Both the position numbers and the translations under genes were made by a program. Source: Fuscovulum blasticum DSM 2131 (GTDB lineage: Bacteria > Pseudomonadota > Alphaproteobacteria > Rhodobacterales > Rhodobacteraceae). Taken from it: a stretch of 64,000 nt of DNA. Location: contig NZ_PZKE01000003.1 of assembly GCF_003034965.1 (NCBI RefSeq), positions 124,001 to 188,000 on the forward strand, written 5' to 3'. Of this stretch, positions 61,450 to 64,000 are shown piece after piece. The notes beneath the pieces were generated by a model that was not told the DNA's origin, ran no database searches, and saw nothing but the letters and a program-made list of their open reading frames with translations. The number at the start of each line of letters is the position of its first letter. Within the stretch, counting starts at the first letter, position 1.

Positions 61450-61953
61450 TTAGGCGCGGCCGTAGGCTTCGGCAATGGCGACTTGCATCGCCTGCGCCGG
61501 GGTCTTGTCACCCCACAGTGCCAGTTGGAACGCCGGGTAGAACCGTTCCGACGCCATGACCGCGCTGGAGATCAGCCGGTCAATCTGTTCCGGCCCGGCG
61601 ATCTGCCCGCCCGCCAGGCACAGGCCATAGCGCCAGACCATCAGCTTCTGTTCGGCCCACCAGGTGAAGGCGCCGGTCCAGACCATGTCGTTGCAGCGGT
61701 TCAGCACATCATAAAGCTGGGGCATCCGGGCTTCCGGCGGCTCCATCTCGAAGGTGCAGATCAGCCGCAGCGTTTCGTCCTGCGCGCTCCAGGCCAGTGT
61801 CAGCGAATAGGTGCGCCACTGGCCTTCGACCGCCATGGCGATCTGGTCATCCGTCACACGGTCGAATTCCCAGGCGTGGTGTTCGGCCAGCGTTTCCACG
61901 ATGTCGATCGGGTGCAGGTCATCCGTCAGCAGGAAATCTTCGGCAAGCGACAT
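61450..61953 (-). CDS. YbjN domain-containing protein
   Basis: A protein of about 167 residues with the YbjN fold pattern: PIDIVETLAEHHAWEFDRVTDDQ, then WRTYSLTLAWSAQDETLRL and CTFEMEPPEARMPQLYDVLN. It is soluble, with no signal peptide. YbjN proteins are linked to type III secretion chaperone-like folds and stress, and this family member is commonly next to proC in Rhodobacteraceae. ATG at 61953 is preferred, but MRPRSM and upstream ATGs (61968-61971) cannot be excluded. Confidence 0.82.
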   Translation of the reverse strand: MSLAEDFLLTDDLHPIDIVETLAEHHAWEFDRVTDDQIAMAVEGQWRTYSLTLAWSAQDETLRLICTFEMEPPEARMPQLYDVLNRCNDMVWTGAFTWWAEQKLMVWRYGLCLAGGQIAGPEQIDRLISSAVMASERFYPAFQLALWGDKTPAQAMQVAIAEAYGRA

Positions 61954-62321
61954 GGACCTGGGCCTCATCATAAGGCTTCTCACAGGCCACGACCCACAAG
62001 AAGCTGGGTGTCAGGCAAGGATCAGCGTAAGTATTGCGCCATCCTTACTAGATATGGTGTGACCAAAGCGGAAGCCTGTAAAGCGAAATCTGGCGAAATC
62101 TTCTGTGGAAAAGCCGGTTTGGGGGGATTTGGCCCGGACAGGTGCGGTCTGTGGCGGGCGTGGCCGGAAAAAGGCCGCCCCCGTGCGAGGGGCACACGGG
62201 GGCGTATCGGGGCAGGGGCCTCGGCAGCCAGGGGAAGGCCATGAGACCGGGAAGGGGGACAGGCCCGCCCGCCCGGACAGCCTAAGCCGCCGTTGGATTC
62301 AGGCGTGTGACAACCGGCGCA
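61954..62321. other. Longest gene-free stretch: YbjN promoter region and trpS 3' end
   Basis: No supported gene in 368 bases. The left part (61954-62110) is upstream of the YbjN-proC operon and carries a 10-base-phased direct repeat GCGAAATCT at 62083-62091 and 62093-62101. The right part is downstream of trpS and contains its terminator at 62168-62204. Bases 62205-62321 show no structure I can name. Confidence 0.6.
62168..62204 (-). terminator. Rho-independent terminator of trpS
   Basis: On the minus strand a perfect 10-base-pair stem (62176-62185 with 62195-62204, arm CGCCCCCGTG) with a 9-base loop is followed by GGCCTTTTT (62168-62175 and beyond). It lies about 118 bases past the trpS stop and is the clearest classical terminator in the window. 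Confidence 0.75.
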
Positions 62322-63356
62322 TCAGCCGCGACCGTGGCGCGAGCGGATCATGCCGGTGATCTCGAACGTCCGCTCCAGGATCGGGGCCGCGATGGCATCG
62401 GCGCGGTCGGCGCCTTCGCCAAGGATGCGGTCGATCTCGGACGGGTCGGTCATCAGGCGGTTCATCTCGGTCGAGATGGGCGACAGCACCGAAACCGCCA
62501 GATCGGCCAGCTTCGGCTTGAAGGTGCCGAACTGGGCGCCGGCGAATTCGGCCACCACCTGATCAACCGTCAGACCGGACAGGCCGGCGTAGATGTTCAC
62601 CAGATTGCGCGCATCGGGCCGGTCTTTCAGGCCCTCGGCCGTTTCGGGCAGGGGCAGCGGGTCGGTCTTGGCACGGCGGATCTTGCGGGCGATGGCATCG
62701 GCATCATCGGTCAGGTTGATGCGGCTGTTGTCGGCCGGGTCGGATTTCGACATCTTCTTGGTGCCGTCGGTCAGGCTCATCACCCGCGTGGCCGCGCCTT
62801 CGATCACCGGCTCGGTGATCGGGAAGAAATCGACGCCGTAGTCGTGGTTGAACTTGGCGGCAATGTCGCGGGTCAGTTCAAGGTGCTGCTTCTGGTCTTC
62901 GCCCACCGGAACATGGGTGGCGTGATAGAGCAGGATGTCGGCCGCCATCAGCGACGGATAGGCCAGCAGGCCAAGCGACGAGTTTTCGGCGTTCTTGCCG
63001 GCCGTCTTGTCCTTGAACTGGGTCATCCGGTACATCCAGCCGATCCGGGCAACGCAGTTGAAGATCCAGGCCAGTTCGGCATGGCCCGAGACCTGGCTCT
63101 GGTTGAACAGGATCGACCGCTTCGGGTCGATCCCGGCGGCGATGAAGGCGGCGGCGGCCTCGCGCGTCTGGTGGCGCAGGCGGGCCGGGTCTTGCCAGAC
63201 GGTGATCGCGTGCAGGTCCACAAGGCAGTAGATCGTCTCGATGCCCTCGTCCTGTTTCTCGACGAACCGCTTCAGCGCGCCGAGGTAATTGCCAAGGGTC
63301 AGCCCGCCCGAGGGCTGGATGCCCGAGAAGATGCGGGGCTTGAAGGTGGTTGCCAT
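62322..63356 (-). CDS. trpS: Tryptophanyl-tRNA synthetase
   Basis: A 344-residue class I synthetase that charges tRNA-Trp. The HIGH-equivalent region [14 protein letters not shown] is at residues 18-31, [14 protein letters not shown] near 150, and the KMSKS loop is TKKMSKSD near 200. Length is typical. It is divergent from the rhomboid-like gene across a 95-base gap. Confidence 0.96.
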   Translation of the reverse strand: MATTFKPRIFSGIQPSGGLTLGNYLGALKRFVEKQDEGIETIYCLVDLHAITVWQDPARLRHQTREAAAAFIAAGIDPKRSILFNQSQVSGHAELAWIFNCVARIGWMYRMTQFKDKTAGKNAENSSLGLLAYPSLMAADILLYHATHVPVGEDQKQHLELTRDIAAKFNHDYGVDFFPITEPVIEGAATRVMSLTDGTKKMSKSDPADNSRINLTDDADAIARKIRRAKTDPLPLPETAEGLKDRPDARNLVNIYAGLSGLTVDQVVAEFAGAQFGTFKPKLADLAVSVLSPISTEMNRLMTDPSEIDRILGEGADRADAIAAPILERTFEITGMIRSRHGRG

Positions 63357-63451
63357 GGTGGGCTCCGTCTGGAAAATCCGGCGGGTCGGGCGTAGACGAT
63401 GGGGCGAGGGGCGTCAACGGCGCAAGAGCGCGCCCCCGAAGGAGAGCACGG

Positions 63452-64000
63452 ATGAGCCTGCAAGACCACAACGCCCCGCCGCTGAACCCGCTGCCGATGG
63501 TGGTCTGGGTGCTGGCGCTGCCGATGATCGCGATGGAGGTGGTGCTGCAACTGGCCGACCGTGGGCTGGTGGGCGGGGCCGCGGGCATTGGCTGGCGCGT
63601 GCAGGCAGTGGAACGCTTCGCCTATGTGCCCGATCTGATGCGCTACTTCTGGGCCAACGGGGTGTGGCCGCTGGACGGGATGCACCGGCTGGTCAGCTAT
63701 GCCTTTGTCCACCCCGATTTCACCGGGGCGCTGTTCGGCGTGGTGCTGCTCTTGGCCCTGGGCAAGATGGTGGGCGAGGTGTTCCGCTGGTGGGCGGTGC
63801 TGGTGGTGTTCCTGGGCGCCTGTGTGGTGGGGGCCCTGGCCTATACGGTGCTGTTGCCGGGCGAACGGGGCGCGCTGATCGGGGCGTTTCCGGGCAATTA
63901 CGGGCTGATCGGGGCCTTCACCTTTCTGATCTGGGTGCGGCTGGCGGGAACCGGGACCAGCCAGTTCCGGGCCTTTACGCTGATCGGCACGCTGCTGGCG
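63452..64000 (+). CDS. Rhomboid-like membrane protein lacking the catalytic serine motif (partial)
   Basis: The first 183 codons of a polytopic membrane protein; the gene leaves the window at 64000. The helical order and VSYAFVHPDFTGALFGVVLLLALGKMVG (equivalent to the rhomboid HxxxH-type helix 2 and following Glu) fit the rhomboid fold. At the position of the active-site GxSG in helix 4 it reads PGNYGLIGA (codons 63890-63916), with Tyr where Ser is needed. It may thus be a non-proteolytic pseudo-rhomboid. GAAGGAGAG supports the ATG at 63452. Confidence 0.78.
   Translation, partial: MSLQDHNAPPLNPLPMVVWVLALPMIAMEVVLQLADRGLVGGAAGIGWRVQAVERFAYVPDLMRYFWANGVWPLDGMHRLVSYAFVHPDFTGALFGVVLLLALGKMVGEVFRWWAVLVVFLGACVVGALAYTVLLPGERGALIGAFPGNYGLIGAFTFLIWVRLAGTGTSQFRAFTLIGTLLA

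Noticed and set aside
62083-62101. Direct repeat GCGAAATCT x2 upstream of the YbjN gene as an operator
   Set aside because: The 10-base phase is suggestive, but no local regulator exists and the repeat is short; kept only as a note in the gap description.

Overview
The window is about 66% G+C chromosomal DNA, densely packed with short intergenic gaps and many 1-4 base start/stop overlaps. Gene content points to an alphaproteobacterium of the Rhodobacteraceae/Paracoccaceae. The sorbitol/mannitol (smo) operon, with a SmoS and MtlK of Rhodobacter sphaeroides type, is the clearest signpost. Supporting signs are the ChvE-GguAB sugar importer, the TRAP and BMP-type transporters, and the tandem-MerR beta-oxidation locus. 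I saw no rRNA, tRNA, CRISPR array, insertion sequence or prophage. The genes read as a normal, metabolically versatile chromosome.

Layout. (1) 1-8527: a leftward catabolic operon (TRAP transporter dctQ-dctM-dctP, a glutamine-synthetase-like gamma-glutamyl ligase, an aldehyde dehydrogenase, an iron alcohol dehydrogenase and the start of an FAD oxidoreductase), faced by a divergent RpiR-type regulator. (2) 8536-12092: hydroxyacid reductase, TIGR02186/TauE pair and purine nucleoside phosphorylase. (3) 12202-16968: a BMP-type nucleoside ABC importer, which the phosphorylase follows. (4) 17160-26087: housekeeping and envelope genes (RimI-like, TsaB, Nfu, DgkA, EptA-like, a secreted trypsin-like protease, a universal stress protein, MATE) ending in an aldose epimerase. 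(5) 25089-41023: a sugar island with a YtfQRT-YjfF importer, an oxidative L-arabinose pathway (sugar 1-dehydrogenase, arabinonate dehydratase, GguC/AraD1, 2-oxoglutarate semialdehyde dehydrogenase), a GbpR-like LysR regulator and ChvE-GguA-GguB. (6) 41209-50446: two hot-dog thioesterases, two MerR regulators and a beta-oxidation operon with a GST and two cupins embedded. (7) 50550-58675: HAD phosphatase, SorC regulator and the smoEFGKS-mtlK polyol operon. (8) 58679-64000: a YbjN-ProC-CsaA-GyaR-sulfotransferase operon, TrpS, and the start of a rhomboid-like membrane protein.

The main theme is solute uptake tied directly to catabolism. Five separate binding-protein-dependent importers each sit with the enzymes for their likely substrates. 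All five binding-protein genes are followed within 9-25 bases by a perfect GC-rich hairpin without a T-run, which suggests a shared way of making more binding protein than membrane subunits. The least explained system is the TRAP plus gamma-glutamyl-ligase operon at the left edge. It looks like an amine or amino-alcohol degradation route whose substrate cannot be read from the sequence.
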